Positions 1 to 7,616 are shown, numbered from the stretch's first letter. The stretch: DNA of 64,000 nucleotides from Deltaproteobacteria bacterium RIFOXYA12_FULL_58_15 (GCA_001798605.1 MGST01000042.1:1-64000), one strand, 5' to 3'. Translations and numbers: made by a program. Notes: generated by a model from the letters alone, not told the origin.

Positions 1-473
1 TATCGCCAGAGTCTCTCGGCAGGTGGTCCACGCTATTTGATTCATTTCACCCCGGGTGGGTGCTGGCAGGGCGCGAGGGATGGGTGGCTCATCTCGTGTG
101 GTTTGCACGTAGACGCCGTCTGTGACCCTCGAGTGCAAGTGGATGTTCAATTACCTGGCCATGTGCGACGACGCGCGGTGAATTGCGGTGCGCGACGCTG
201 GGTGGGCGTGGGAGATTCAAGATGCGCACAGAGAGAATCAGGCGGAAGACGCCTGTGCCACCAGATCCTTCGAGACCCTGTGTCGTGTTGCCATTTCCAC
301 GGACTCCAGTTGATGACGTCTAGACCGATACCAAGGGCAATCAATTGTTTCTGATCGTTTCCCAGCCGGCGGCCAGTTAGTAGCGTGGACGATGTTGCGT
401 CATTGACATGCTGTTGTGGACGAGTGTTGTTCCGAACAGCAAAAGAGCAACCGTCTTGAATAGGAAGCAGGGC
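1..473. other. No convincing gene
   Basis: Reading frames open here on both strands, but their translations are rich in Arg, Cys and Trp, show no recognisable motif and lack a credible ribosome binding site. The stretch runs up to the start of a broken gene at 474 and may be degraded sequence at the edge of an accessory region. No RNA gene or repeat was recognised in it. Confidence 0.4.
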
Positions 474-974
474 ATGGGCAAGACCGTCAACATTCCAAGA
501 ACACGACTCTATGATCTTCACCAACACGCGGCGTTCGAGTGTACCGGCAAGCTCGTTGTTGGCGATCCTGCCGGCATCACGAGCCAAGGCGAAAAACAGC
601 CAGTGAGCTACCGACCCTGCAAGTCAATCAAGGCAGTGCCCGGCAACTGGGTGGTCTTCACGCGGCATCCCAAGCCGAGGTTTTCCACCTATGCGGAACC
701 CGAGGTGGCCCATCTCATCGCGTGCCATGAAGACCTAGCGAAACGTGCAGTTGAGATCGAAGAGGCGGCGGTCAAGGTCGGACGGTTCGTGGTGGAAGGT
801 GGGCAAGCCTGCATCGTTGATGCCAAAAGGCGAGATGATCCCGCATTGCTCAAAGAACTGGAGTATGGCGCAGAGGAAAAGGTCATAGAGGGCTGCGCGT
901 TTCTTGTCAGCGCAGGTGGCTCTAGCCAAGCTGCGCGACCAAAGCACCGTCACTTTGCTGCTCGACTTGGTTGA
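474..974 (+). pseudogene. Truncated DUF4241-like protein
   Basis: This frame encodes 166 residues. From about residue 30 it reads like a DUF4241-type protein: a GDP motif, a central Trp-rich beta segment, then GRFVVEGGQ and GCAFLVSAGG. In that family the last motif is normally followed by a Gly-Tyr-Pro-rich strand and a terminal VDF. Here it runs instead into an Arg/Lys/His tail that looks out of frame, and the next gene begins in another frame exactly at this point (904-974 is shared). I read this as a 3'-truncated remnant joined to the HEAT-repeat fragment. The ATG at 474 is preferred to upstream starts because the extra N-terminus looks non-coding. The family assignment is from remembered patterns and is tentative. 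Confidence 0.4.
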
Positions 975-1812
975 CAACCCAGACTGGCAGGCCATGGCAC
1001 CGTGGCTTTGCGCTGCAGTGTGCGAAATTGATCCAGAACACGCTGCGCCCGAAATGTTGAAGCGATTGGAGTCGGCTGACAAAACCATGCAACCAGTTTT
1101 TGCCACAGCGATTGGGCACCTGCGCTATCAGCCGGGCGCGACCGAGATCCGGAAGCGTTTGCGAGCCAAAGCTTCGCGGGCCTATGCAACGGCCGCCTTG
1201 CTCAGGATGAACGATGAGAAGACCATCGCGGGGCTCGTTGATTCCCTTCAGGCTGGTATGGAGTGGCCCGACTTTCTGCTCGTGAACAACGTGATCCGTG
1301 GCTCCAGACTCGCTGAAGTCGCACGGACTCTGCTGACAAAAGGGGACCAGGCAGGTTGGAGTGGAGGCTGGGGAAGGGACCGCATCGAGCTTTTGGAGAC
1401 GGCAAATCATTTGGGCATCGCAGAAGCAAACGACGCTTTGCAGAAACTCGCAGACGACACGGACGCGAGGCCGGCCGCTCGTTGGCGAAGTGCCATTGCT
1501 TTGCTGGAAAGCGGTGATCTGCGCTATCTGCAATTCCTGCTGGATGCGATTCAACCAGACAAATCCGAGCCCGCTGAAGAATTTGGTGGGAATCGTGAAG
1601 CCAGGGAAGCAGCTATCGGTGCACTGCATCGTTGCGCCAAACGCGATCCCACAGTCAAATTGCCGATCCTCGATTCGCTCCATACAATGCGGCTCAACCC
1701 GGACAAGAACCCGAGCCTTGCCTACGCGGCGCAGAACGTGATCAAGGATCTGACGGGGTTCGAGCGCTACGCTGAGTTTGATGCCTGGCGGGCAAAACAG
1801 ACTTCGCCATAG
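904..1812 (+). CDS. HEAT-repeat-like protein, probably N-terminally truncated
   Basis: The 302-residue product is a series of paired helices of the HEAT/armadillo type: it opens with AQVALAKLRD, and similar amphipathic helices with AxxALL or AxxAL spacing recur about every 30-40 residues. The frame is closed by a TAG at 886-888, so translation can only begin at TTG 904 or GTG 916, which falls in the middle of the first repeat. The true N-terminus is therefore probably missing. It overlaps the broken DUF4241-like gene in another frame. No catalytic motif is visible; HEAT proteins usually act as scaffolds or partners. It ends with a coherent helical C-terminus, so the 3' side looks intact. Function unknown. 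Confidence 0.55.
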   Translation: MSAQVALAKLRDQSTVTLLLDLVDNPDWQAMAPWLCAAVCEIDPEHAAPEMLKRLESADKTMQPVFATAIGHLRYQPGATEIRKRLRAKASRAYATAALLRMNDEKTIAGLVDSLQAGMEWPDFLLVNNVIRGSRLAEVARTLLTKGDQAGWSGGWGRDRIELLETANHLGIAEANDALQKLADDTDARPAARWRSAIALLESGDLRYLQFLLDAIQPDKSEPAEEFGGNREAREAAIGALHRCAKRDPTVKLPILDSLHTMRLNPDKNPSLAYAAQNVIKDLTGFERYAEFDAWRAKQTSP

Positions 1813-1935
1813 GGTCTGCAGGGCGCAGAGTCACGCGGACCATAGAAGGAGCCATGAACGTGTGCATGGCTAATTGACAAGTCTACGAAATTCTTTCTGC
1901 ATTTGGCAGACTGACAAAGTCCGCAAGAATCATTC

Positions 1936-2139
1936 ATGCTGATTGAGTGCATGAGGTTTGCCATTTTGCTTTTCGTCCATCCTGACGGGCGAATCCCTCA
2001 ATCCAAGGACAAGGCAATTCTGTACAAGAAGCTCCCACGTCGACGTGACAATCTTGTGGCCGCGGTCGTTGTGGAGACCGGTGCAGGAGGAATCGTTGAG
2101 GTCATCACCGTGCTTGTCCATTTCGAGGTGAAACGATGA
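1936..2139 (+). CDS. DUF4258/RelE-like nuclease-fold fragment
   Basis: The last 45 of 67 residues follow the pattern of small DUF4258-type (RelE/BECR-like) proteins: a His-Pro, a basic segment IPQSKDKAILYKK, a beta strand LVAAVVVE, and a final strand EVITVLVHFEVKR. The usual first 30-50 residues, including the N-terminal His-containing helix, are not present in frame, so this may be a remnant or a short variant. Its stop codon overlaps the ATG of the DUF2283 gene (ATGA), showing tight coupling. Genes of this kind are commonly paired with DUF2283 genes and are suspected toxin-antitoxin-like modules. The start chosen is the first ATG; the Met at residue 6 is an alternative. Confidence 0.45.
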   Translation: MLIECMRFAILLFVHPDGRIPQSKDKAILYKKLPRRRDNLVAAVVVETGAGGIVEVITVLVHFEVKR

Positions 2140-2315
2140 GAGTTTTCCACCAACCCGATATTGACTATGTCTCGATCGATTTCTCGAATCAGGTCGAGGC
2201 CAAATCTTACTTCGAACACGGGATCATCGTCCGACTGGATTCCAGGGGCCATGTCATAGGACTGGATATCACTGATTCCAGTTCGTTTTTTTGGGGAGGG
2301 AGGAGATCGGCATGA
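2136..2315 (+). CDS. DUF2283 family protein
   Basis: This 59-residue protein shows the DUF2283 layout: an N-terminal strand and YVSIDF, a central GIIVRLDSRGHVIGLDI segment, and an aliphatic/acidic end. In the family this compact beta fold typically follows a DUF4258-like gene, as it does here. The start ATG overlaps the upstream stop, with GAGGTG about 7 bases before it, and the stop overlaps the ATG of the HTH gene. It is therefore the middle gene of a translationally coupled trio. By analogy it may be the small partner (antitoxin-like) of the upstream protein, but that is inference. Confidence 0.7.
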   Translation: MRVFHQPDIDYVSIDFSNQVEAKSYFEHGIIVRLDSRGHVIGLDITDSSSFFWGGRRSA

Positions 2316-2449
2316 AGGAGGCATGTCGAATTCTTGGGATCTCCGAATCTACTATGCGCCGCCGCATCAAGAAGGGTCTCATCAAGTACCGAAAGCCAAA
2401 CAACAAGGACTATCGGTTCAAGGGCAAGGACATTTTAAGTGCAGCCTGA
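2312..2449 (+). CDS. Small helix-turn-helix DNA-binding protein
   Basis: This 45-residue protein begins almost directly with an excisionase/MerR-like helix-turn-helix: EACRILGISESTMRRRIKKG, followed by a wing-like basic strand KYRKPNNKDYRFK and ending KDIL. Such minimal proteins bind DNA as regulators or as recombination directionality factors. It has a strong ribosome binding site (GGGAGGAGA) inside the preceding gene and overlaps that gene by four bases. In this trio it could autoregulate the operon or be a leftover of a mobile element. It is too short to carry a second domain. Confidence 0.7.
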   Translation: MKEACRILGISESTMRRRIKKGLIKYRKPNNKDYRFKGKDILSAA

Positions 2450-2471
2450 GCCTTGAAGCGACTACTGCTCG

Positions 2472-2609
2472 ATGCAGTACAACATCCTCTACGAACGTTA
2501 TGACTACCCAAGTCTCGGAGTGTTTGAAAGTCGCAAGCTGACGCGAACGCTTACCTTTGCTCCAGGTTCTGGGCCAACTGGGGTTTGGTTTGAAGATGAC
2601 ACCAAGTAA
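2472..2609 (+). CDS. Possible short ORF, unknown
   Basis: An ATG-initiated frame of 45 codons has natural-looking composition: aromatic-rich at the start (YNILYERYDYP), then a basic turn and an ending FAPGSGPTGVWFEDDTK. It lies between the HTH gene and the L,D-transpeptidase and overlaps the transpeptidase start by 14 bases in a different frame. No ribosome binding site is obvious. It may be a fragment of a larger lost gene. I do not recognise it. Confidence 0.3.
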   Translation: MQYNILYERYDYPSLGVFESRKLTRTLTFAPGSGPTGVWFEDDTK

Positions 2610-3135
2610 TTCGGCGAATCGCGGCTCGGTGCTTCTCTGTGCAGTCGCCTGTTTTGCGTACAACCACGCGCACGCAGAAACCGCAACGGCAGCATCAGAA
2701 GATCCCTGCATTGAAAAGGCCGCGTCTGTCGTTGTCCTGTTGGATGAGCATGTCCTTCTTCTCTGCGACTCGGGCAAGACGGCAAAGGAGTATGCGGTTA
2801 CTTTGGGAAAAGGCGGCACGGCCAATAAGAAACAGGGCGACAACAAGACGCCCATTGGCACCTATGCTTTGGGGTTGCCGCAATTTTCCGATAGATTTGG
2901 GATCTTCATTTCGGTGGGTTACCCAACTGAGCCTCAGAAACAACAGGGCTACACAGGTCAAGCCATAGGTCTTCATGGTCCGGATCGTCTCTTCACATGG
3001 GCAGGCGGGCTCAATACGATGATCGATTGGACGCAAGGCTGCGTTGTAGTCAAGTCTGACGAAGCCATCGGTGAAATTGCCGATTGGGTGAAGAGCAGAA
3101 AAGTCCGGCTGGTGCATTTGGTGGTGGAGCATTAG
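2596..3135 (+). CDS. L,D-transpeptidase (YkuD domain) family protein
   Basis: The product (179 residues from ATG 2596) has a signal peptide (about residues 1-27, cleaving after HAHA) and a YkuD-type domain. Visible hallmarks are the VVLLDEH strand, the TPIGTY motif, GLHGPD with its His, and the catalytic-region WTQGCVVV containing the nucleophile Cys. Such enzymes cross-link peptidoglycan stem peptides or attach lipoproteins in the periplasm; the short YafK/ErfK-like form fits. The longer frame from TTG 2557 would put residues before the signal peptide and is less likely. Two hairpins follow the stop and separate it from the convergent gene at 3285. Confidence 0.8.
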   Translation: MTPSNSANRGSVLLCAVACFAYNHAHAETATAASEDPCIEKAASVVVLLDEHVLLLCDSGKTAKEYAVTLGKGGTANKKQGDNKTPIGTYALGLPQFSDRFGIFISVGYPTEPQKQQGYTGQAIGLHGPDRLFTWAGGLNTMIDWTQGCVVVKSDEAIGEIADWVKSRKVRLVHLVVEH

Positions 3136-3170
3136 CTCCACCGACCGAGTCTCAACTTGAGCCTCGGCGG
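3123..3170. terminator. Tandem hairpins between convergent genes
   Basis: A perfect 8-bp stem, GGTGGAGC at 3123-3130 and GCTCCACC at 3135-3142 with an ATTA loop, spans the stop codon of the transpeptidase gene. It is followed at once by an imperfect 15-bp inverted repeat at 3141-3170. No T-run follows on either strand, so intrinsic termination is uncertain. The position between convergent genes suits a bidirectional transcript end. More palindromic sequence continues to about 3280. Confidence 0.5.
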
Positions 3171-3284
3171 ATCAACTCGTGGATCTCATTGCCTCTGCTG
3201 CGCGAGACCCCGAGGGTACGGCAAAACGCAGAGGGTCTCTCGTCGTCGCCGAATACGGCGAAAGTTGATCGGATCTCCGGTCAA

Positions 3285-4031
3285 TCAGCTCGGGTACACA
3301 TTCCATGCTTCGACAAGCTTCCACTTGCCTCGGCGTTTGCCGACCACGCCAGAGATCGACCAGCCGACCTTGCACTGTGAGCTGATCTCGGCAGGCACAG
3401 TGATCGGTCCCAAGGGCTGGGCTTTCCCTTCCAACATGCCGTCCAGCCAGATCGCGCCCCTCTCGACCTTCACGATAGAAAAGTGGTCCTCCAAATCGTC
3501 GTCTTTGGGATCAACTCCTTGCCAATCCGTGAACTCGTGAAGATGCATGGCGAGTCCTTCAGCCTTGGGCAAATCCCGTGCAGCCTCAGCACCCTGTTCG
3601 ATGGCGTCTTCCGCCTCTTCACGGTCAGCATAGCCTTTCTCGCCGAGCCACTTGGCGAGCTTCTTCGTCATGGTTCCCGCCGCCCCAAGGATCTCTTTGC
3701 TCGCCATGACCTTGCGGATCATAAAGTAGTCGAGAAACTCGCCGACATTGGACAAGATCTTGTCGGGACCAAAGATGTCGCAAAACTTCTTGCCCTTGGC
3801 GCTCTCTTTCTCGAAGATCTTGGATTCATCTTCATCAAGATCCTGGTAGGCATAGCCGTTGAGGCAATGTTGCAGCAACTCAGCTGTGCTTGCGTAGTTG
3901 CGAAAAGTTCGAGCTGACATGCCCTTCTTGAGATCCGCAAGAAAAGCATCGAATGTTTCGGAGATCGTAGGCTTGGCGACGTGCTCGGGGCTCTCGCCAA
4001 CGACTCTGAGCTTGGACTTCTTGGTTGTCAT
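3285..4031 (-). CDS. SAM-like core-binding-domain protein, unknown function
   Basis: This 248-residue protein begins with a Lys-rich segment and then a helical region (about 25-125) resembling the N-terminal core-binding fold of tyrosine recombinases: ISETFDAFLADLKKGMSART, then NYASTAELLQHCLNGY, and FCDIFGPDKILSNVGEFLDYF. No catalytic Arg/His/Tyr recombinase domain follows. The C-terminal 60 residues form a beta-rich unit (VGWSISGVVGKRRGKWKLVE, ending WNVYPS). I remember this as a conserved family of short proteins without known function. The start at 4031 has TTCG/GATCG upstream and is preferred because the longer frame to 4526 is antisense to the next gene. It diverges from the lipoprotein gene at 4138. 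Confidence 0.6.
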   Translation of the reverse strand: MTTKKSKLRVVGESPEHVAKPTISETFDAFLADLKKGMSARTFRNYASTAELLQHCLNGYAYQDLDEDESKIFEKESAKGKKFCDIFGPDKILSNVGEFLDYFMIRKVMASKEILGAAGTMTKKLAKWLGEKGYADREEAEDAIEQGAEAARDLPKAEGLAMHLHEFTDWQGVDPKDDDLEDHFSIVKVERGAIWLDGMLEGKAQPLGPITVPAEISSQCKVGWSISGVVGKRRGKWKLVEAWNVYPS

Positions 4032-4137
4032 GGCGGATCGTTCGACCATATTCGGGGTCGGATGGCAACGATCTCCAAAGATTATCTTGCGGGGAACGGA
4101 CGCCTGTAGCAGAAGAGATCCCGCAAGGGCTTTGCTC

Positions 4138-5751
4138 ATGAGATCTCTTTTGACCGTATTCCTGCTCGCGCTGCTTGCGAGTTCATGCGCTGCGACGCAG
4201 AGGGCGGAAAAGCCTCCGAAGCTTTCCGCTTGGATCTCCCAGATCCCTGTCACCAACTCATCATGTCCAGACATGGACCTGCGTGGCGAGGTCGCAGAGG
4301 CAGAGGAGATCGTTGCGTCTTTTGCAGTTGCAAACGGATGGGAAGAAACGCTGGCACGCAAGACATTCGATGCGGTTGAGATCTTCAAAACGCATAATGC
4401 GTTGTGGCAGCGCGTTCTCTCGATCAACGGGATGCCACTCGATACGGCATTGCCACCCGGTACCACGATGGTGGCTGGGATCGAGAAGCGAGTCCTGGTT
4501 GCCGTTTGTCCTGACGAGTATGCCAAAGTGTATCCAGAGTATGGGAGTCAGCCAGACTCATGGCGACGGTTGATTGCTCACGAGATTGCCCACCGCCTGC
4601 ATGTGAACCTCCTCGACGGGAACGAAGATGCGATGGGTCCGAGTTGGTTCTTCGAAGGATTCGCCGTGATTGCTGCTGGGCAGACCCTGGATCATGGGCT
4701 GGTCTACACCACGGCGACAGAAGCGTTTGCAGGCGTGCGCGAAAAGGGGCCATTGGCCTATCGTCGTTTCTCAGCAGCGGTTCGTTACTTCCTGAAGGAA
4801 CATCCTCTCAAGGAGCTGGTTGACCATGCAGGCAAGGAGGATTTTGAAGGCGGGCTTGAGACTCAAACTCACCCTGCTCCATCTTCATCAGTAACCGATG
4901 ATGAATCTTGCGCCATCATTGTGACAGACGACGACATTCCGTCTGGGTCTCCAATCGCCGGAGCGCTTTATGTTGAAGAAGCCGCGTTTGGCAAAGGGTT
5001 GCTGACCGCCGATGTGGTAGCCGCAGCACAAGGTTTCAAGAAAGCGGGCCTGACGTGTGTCGATGTCATTGATTCCCATGATGGCGCGATAGATCCAGAT
5101 CCTCTTGGAAAGATCGGCGTTCCTGTTTTGACTCCTTCAAATACCGAGGGATGGGTCTGGCCGTTCCTCGGTCCCATGAAGAAGAAATACGTCATCGCTG
5201 CATTGATAGGTTTTCACTCCAATGCAGGGCAACTGGGATTCCGCGCTCATACGATCAACGACGGGATCAAAGCGCTGAGCATCGACAGTAAGACAGTGGG
5301 CGAAGTGGCGCACCTCCTCTTGGGACTTGGTTCTTTTGACATTCCTGTTGGTTTGGTTTCTGGGGATATGAACGCCGTCGCCGAGGCTCTTGGTCTTTGT
5401 CCTCAGGCCGGTGGAGTTGTCGTCCGGTGGTTGTCAGATCAGGGAGAAACGGAGTTTCTTTCTTCGGAGGCTGCTGCTCAGCGTTTGTCCCAGTCAGCAA
5501 TTCAAGCTGTGGAGAGAAGGGGATGCCTTTTCCGGCCATCACTTCCTGTAGACGTTGCTGTTGCGACGTACTCCAAAGAAGCCGTGCGGGACAAAGCCAA
5601 GACATGCGATCGGGATTGGGAAAAAGAGATGAGGGAATCTGGGCTTGAGACCAGACATGGCATCGAAACGGGCACCAATATGCAGGCGGGTCTGACAAAT
5701 GGAAGCCTTCATTGGTCATCAAAAGTGCACGGCTGGCTTTCTTGCAGATAG
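4138..5751 (+). CDS. Lipoprotein: gluzincin-like metalloprotease fused to M55 D-aminopeptidase domain
   Basis: The 537-residue product starts with a lipoprotein signal (hydrophobic run ending LLASSC, Cys17). Residues ~80-230 contain a zinc protease core: HEIAH at 148-152 and a downstream FFEG supplying Glu173. After a Ser/Pro/Thr linker (~240-256), residues ~258-480 match the M55 (DppA) D-aminopeptidase fold: an acidic TDDD at the first strand, DSHD (His314), GFHSNAG (His360), AHT (His371) and VGE (Glu389), all near the known metal-ligand positions. M55 enzymes normally stand alone in the cytoplasm and cleave D-amino-acid peptides; here the domain would be exported. The frame is continuous across the junction. 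Start ATG 4138 is chosen because it begins the signal peptide. Confidence 0.7.
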   Translation: MRSLLTVFLLALLASSCAATQRAEKPPKLSAWISQIPVTNSSCPDMDLRGEVAEAEEIVASFAVANGWEETLARKTFDAVEIFKTHNALWQRVLSINGMPLDTALPPGTTMVAGIEKRVLVAVCPDEYAKVYPEYGSQPDSWRRLIAHEIAHRLHVNLLDGNEDAMGPSWFFEGFAVIAAGQTLDHGLVYTTATEAFAGVREKGPLAYRRFSAAVRYFLKEHPLKELVDHAGKEDFEGGLETQTHPAPSSSVTDDESCAIIVTDDDIPSGSPIAGALYVEEAAFGKGLLTADVVAAAQGFKKAGLTCVDVIDSHDGAIDPDPLGKIGVPVLTPSNTEGWVWPFLGPMKKKYVIAALIGFHSNAGQLGFRAHTINDGIKALSIDSKTVGEVAHLLLGLGSFDIPVGLVSGDMNAVAEALGLCPQAGGVVVRWLSDQGETEFLSSEAAAQRLSQSAIQAVERRGCLFRPSLPVDVAVATYSKEAVRDKAKTCDRDWEKEMRESGLETRHGIETGTNMQAGLTNGSLHWSSKVHGWLSCR

Positions 5752-6173
5752 CATTTGCCGCCAGCTACCTCCGTGGCTCAAACAATTGGGAAGCCGTCGA
5801 CAACGGTTACAGAGCTTTCAAGGAGAAGCGGTTCTCGGATGCCGTTCAATTTTACGCAAAAGCATTGGAGCAGAATCCGTACGATGTGCCAACACGGTGT
5901 CGTTTGGGCGCGGTTTACCTTGATCTCGGAGAATTGAAACGGGCACAGGAGATGTTCGCCTATGCTCTCGGTAGGCAAGATGAAATTGGAGGTCCGCTGA
6001 TGGAAAGTTGGTGTTGGATTGGAATTGCGGAAACCGAGAACAAGTTGGGCAATGTTGAGGCTGCACATCATGCAGCTCGCAAAGTGCTTGAGCTTCCTGA
6101 TTCCAAGGGACGCCACGAGAAAGCCAAGAATCTGTTGGGTATAGGCGTTAAGTCAGGCCTTGGGGAAGATTGA
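5712..6173 (+). CDS. Tetratricopeptide-repeat protein
   Basis: The 153-residue product contains about three TPR units between residues 30 and 145, seen as AFKEKRFSDAVQFYAKAL, then a repeat with GAVYLDLGELKRAQEMF, and a last with ENKLGNVEAAHHAARKVLEL. TPRs mediate protein contacts. The start is uncertain: TTG 5712 is the first available and overlaps the end of the lipoprotein gene by 40 bases, with no good ribosome binding site. It may be translated by coupling from the gene upstream. No signal peptide is clear, though residues 5-20 are hydrophobic. Confidence 0.6.
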   Translation: MVIKSARLAFLQIAFAASYLRGSNNWEAVDNGYRAFKEKRFSDAVQFYAKALEQNPYDVPTRCRLGAVYLDLGELKRAQEMFAYALGRQDEIGGPLMESWCWIGIAETENKLGNVEAAHHAARKVLELPDSKGRHEKAKNLLGIGVKSGLGED

Positions 6174-6458
6174 GAAGTGGTTTCTTGTAACGGTGAAAAA
6201 AGAAGCGAAGTTCATCCGTTTCCTACTCAGCCTCCGTCTACTGTTGTGTCGTACTTGACGCCATCCGGCGCGGGCACGGGAACGTTGTGCAAAGACGCTT
6301 TTACGGGTTGCAGGGTCTTGCGGTGACGGGGGCGGGTTTAGGAATCCTGTTCCACAGGCTCACGCGCGGGTGCAGCACACAAAGACCGACGAAACCCGGG
6401 TCATGTTCAGCAGCGGTGCCAGTTCGGTCCACAAGAACGAGGGCACGCGTTATTGGTG
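6174..6458. other. Intergenic stretch without a gene
   Basis: About 285 bases separate the TPR gene from the promoter of the PadR gene. Small open frames here have no coding character. Nothing else was recognised apart from the promoter that follows. Confidence 0.4.
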
Positions 6459-6487
6459 TTGACATATATCGAGCACCGACATATAAC
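6459..6487 (+). promoter_or_regulatory. Sigma-70-type promoter with repeated GACATATA, likely PadR operator
   Basis: TTGACA (6459-6464) is separated by 17 bases from TATAAC (6482-6487), close to the consensus vegetative promoter. The octamer GACATATA occurs twice, at 6461-6468 and 6478-6485, so one copy overlaps each promoter box. The PadR-family gene starts 26 bases downstream. A repeated ACATAT motif lying over its own promoter suggests an autoregulatory operator; the regulatory part is inference. Confidence 0.65.
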
Positions 6488-6512
6488 GTAAGGCGTAGTG
6501 GAGGTAAGTCGC

Positions 6513-6845
6513 ATGGACGTTGATCGCATCAAAAATGCTTGTTCCGAAACACTTGTGGTCAATCTTCTCAAAGAGAAGCCGATGCATGGTTACGACATGT
6601 GCAAGGAGATTGAGAATCGTTCGAGCGGGTATTTCGTATTGAAGCACAGCACTCTGTACCCGCTGCTGCATCGATTGGAGAAAGAAGGATTGGTCAAATC
6701 GAAATGGAGTGAATTTGATGCAGGCAAACCGCGGAAATATTACTACCTAACGAAGAAAGGCGTTGCCCATCACGAAAAGACCATCGAGTCGTGGCGCGAG
6801 CTAGTGGCTTCAATCGGCCACCTCATACCTGAGGTGGCCACATGA
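6513..6845 (+). CDS. PadR-family transcriptional regulator
   Basis: This 110-residue protein is a typical PadR winged-helix regulator: LLKEKPMHGYDMCKEIE at the start of the DNA-binding domain, STLYPLLHRLEKEGLV for the recognition helix, then the wing with YYYLTKKG and a short C-terminal helix. Start ATG 6513 follows GGAGG by eight bases and sits just after a clear promoter carrying repeated motifs. The gene overlaps the next one by four bases, forming a regulator/target pair. PadR operons in many bacteria encode membrane proteins with a HAAS/permease-prefix domain, as found here. Confidence 0.9.
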   Translation: MDVDRIKNACSETLVVNLLKEKPMHGYDMCKEIENRSSGYFVLKHSTLYPLLHRLEKEGLVKSKWSEFDAGKPRKYYYLTKKGVAHHEKTIESWRELVASIGHLIPEVAT

Positions 6846-7579
6846 CTTTTGGACCGTATCTAGCCCAGCTCGAAAACGCTCTGGAAATACCCTACCCAGA
6901 AAGGGCGGAAGTCATCTCTGAAATTGCAGCGCATCTGGAGGATCTCTGTGCCGATCTTATGTTCAACGGAACGAGCGAAACCGAAGCGAGAGAAGAAGCG
7001 ATTCGAGCGATGTCTGCTGATGCGGGGTTTGTTCGGGAAATGGCCGATGTTCACCAAACTGCCATCGCCAAAGCCCTTTCAAAGCTTCCCCGCAACGTAT
7101 CTTTGGGAATTGAGTACAGTGCTATCGCACTGGTTGGTCTGTTTTTGGTTTTCATCACAGTTCTTCAGGAGGCTCCCATGATCGAGTTTTTGGCAAGTGG
7201 CGGTCTGTTCATGATCCCCATCAATCTGGCTGGTATCGCTATTGTGTTTTTGGGGATCGAGAGGATCTATTCCTTGTTCATCAAGAAGGACCACTCGCAA
7301 GAGAATCTGGAAAAGAGGTTGCTTTCGCTGGGCTTCCTCGCCGTTGCCTGTGTCATGACGGGAGTGATTGGCACCCTGGTTGGCTTCTACCAAGCGTTCT
7401 CAGTGGCCGATCAAGTCGCGTCCAAGTTTGACGGTGTGTTCCCAATCTTCGAGGTGACTAGGATTGCCATCACCACTTCCATTTGGGGCATAACGCTAGC
7501 GTTCATTGCGGTAGTGGTCCGATTCATCGCAAAAGCAAAAGCGACGCGAATTCTGGGGATGCGCTCGTTGTCCACCTGA
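6842..7579 (+). CDS. HAAS-prefix membrane protein with MotA/TolQ/ExbB-like domain
   Basis: Residues 1-75 form the alpha-helical HAAS-like prefix typical of PadR-linked genes (pattern YLAQLENAL, EVISEIAAHLEDL, EAREEAIRAM). The rest (~85-240) has about four membrane helices whose order and motifs recall MotA/TolQ/ExbB proton channels: a first helix, then FLASGGLFMIPINLAGI and IVFLGIERI, a cytoplasmic stretch, then GVIGTLVGFYQAF and an IAITTSIWGITLAFI helix with conserved Gly and small polar residues. I infer a prefix-domain variant of an ExbB-like channel subunit. No ExbD/TolR partner lies beside it. Coupled by ATGA to the PadR gene, which probably controls it. Confidence 0.7.
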   Translation: MTFGPYLAQLENALEIPYPERAEVISEIAAHLEDLCADLMFNGTSETEAREEAIRAMSADAGFVREMADVHQTAIAKALSKLPRNVSLGIEYSAIALVGLFLVFITVLQEAPMIEFLASGGLFMIPINLAGIAIVFLGIERIYSLFIKKDHSQENLEKRLLSLGFLAVACVMTGVIGTLVGFYQAFSVADQVASKFDGVFPIFEVTRIAITTSIWGITLAFIAVVVRFIAKAKATRILGMRSLST

Positions 7580-7616
7580 TTGCAGTGATTCGAAACGAGC
7601 GGAGATTGTCCGGTGC

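Noticed and set aside
37-354. Open frame of 105 codons on the plus strand
   Set aside because: Composition is rich in Cys, Arg and Trp, with no motif and no ribosome binding site.
147-587. Open frame of 146 codons on the minus strand
   Set aside because: It opposes the start of the DUF4241-like frame and has no recognisable domain; transposase-like words in it are too short to support a remnant.
922-1683. Long minus-strand frame antisense to the HEAT gene
   Set aside because: It mirrors the third-position GC pattern of the plus-strand gene and has no coherent protein character.
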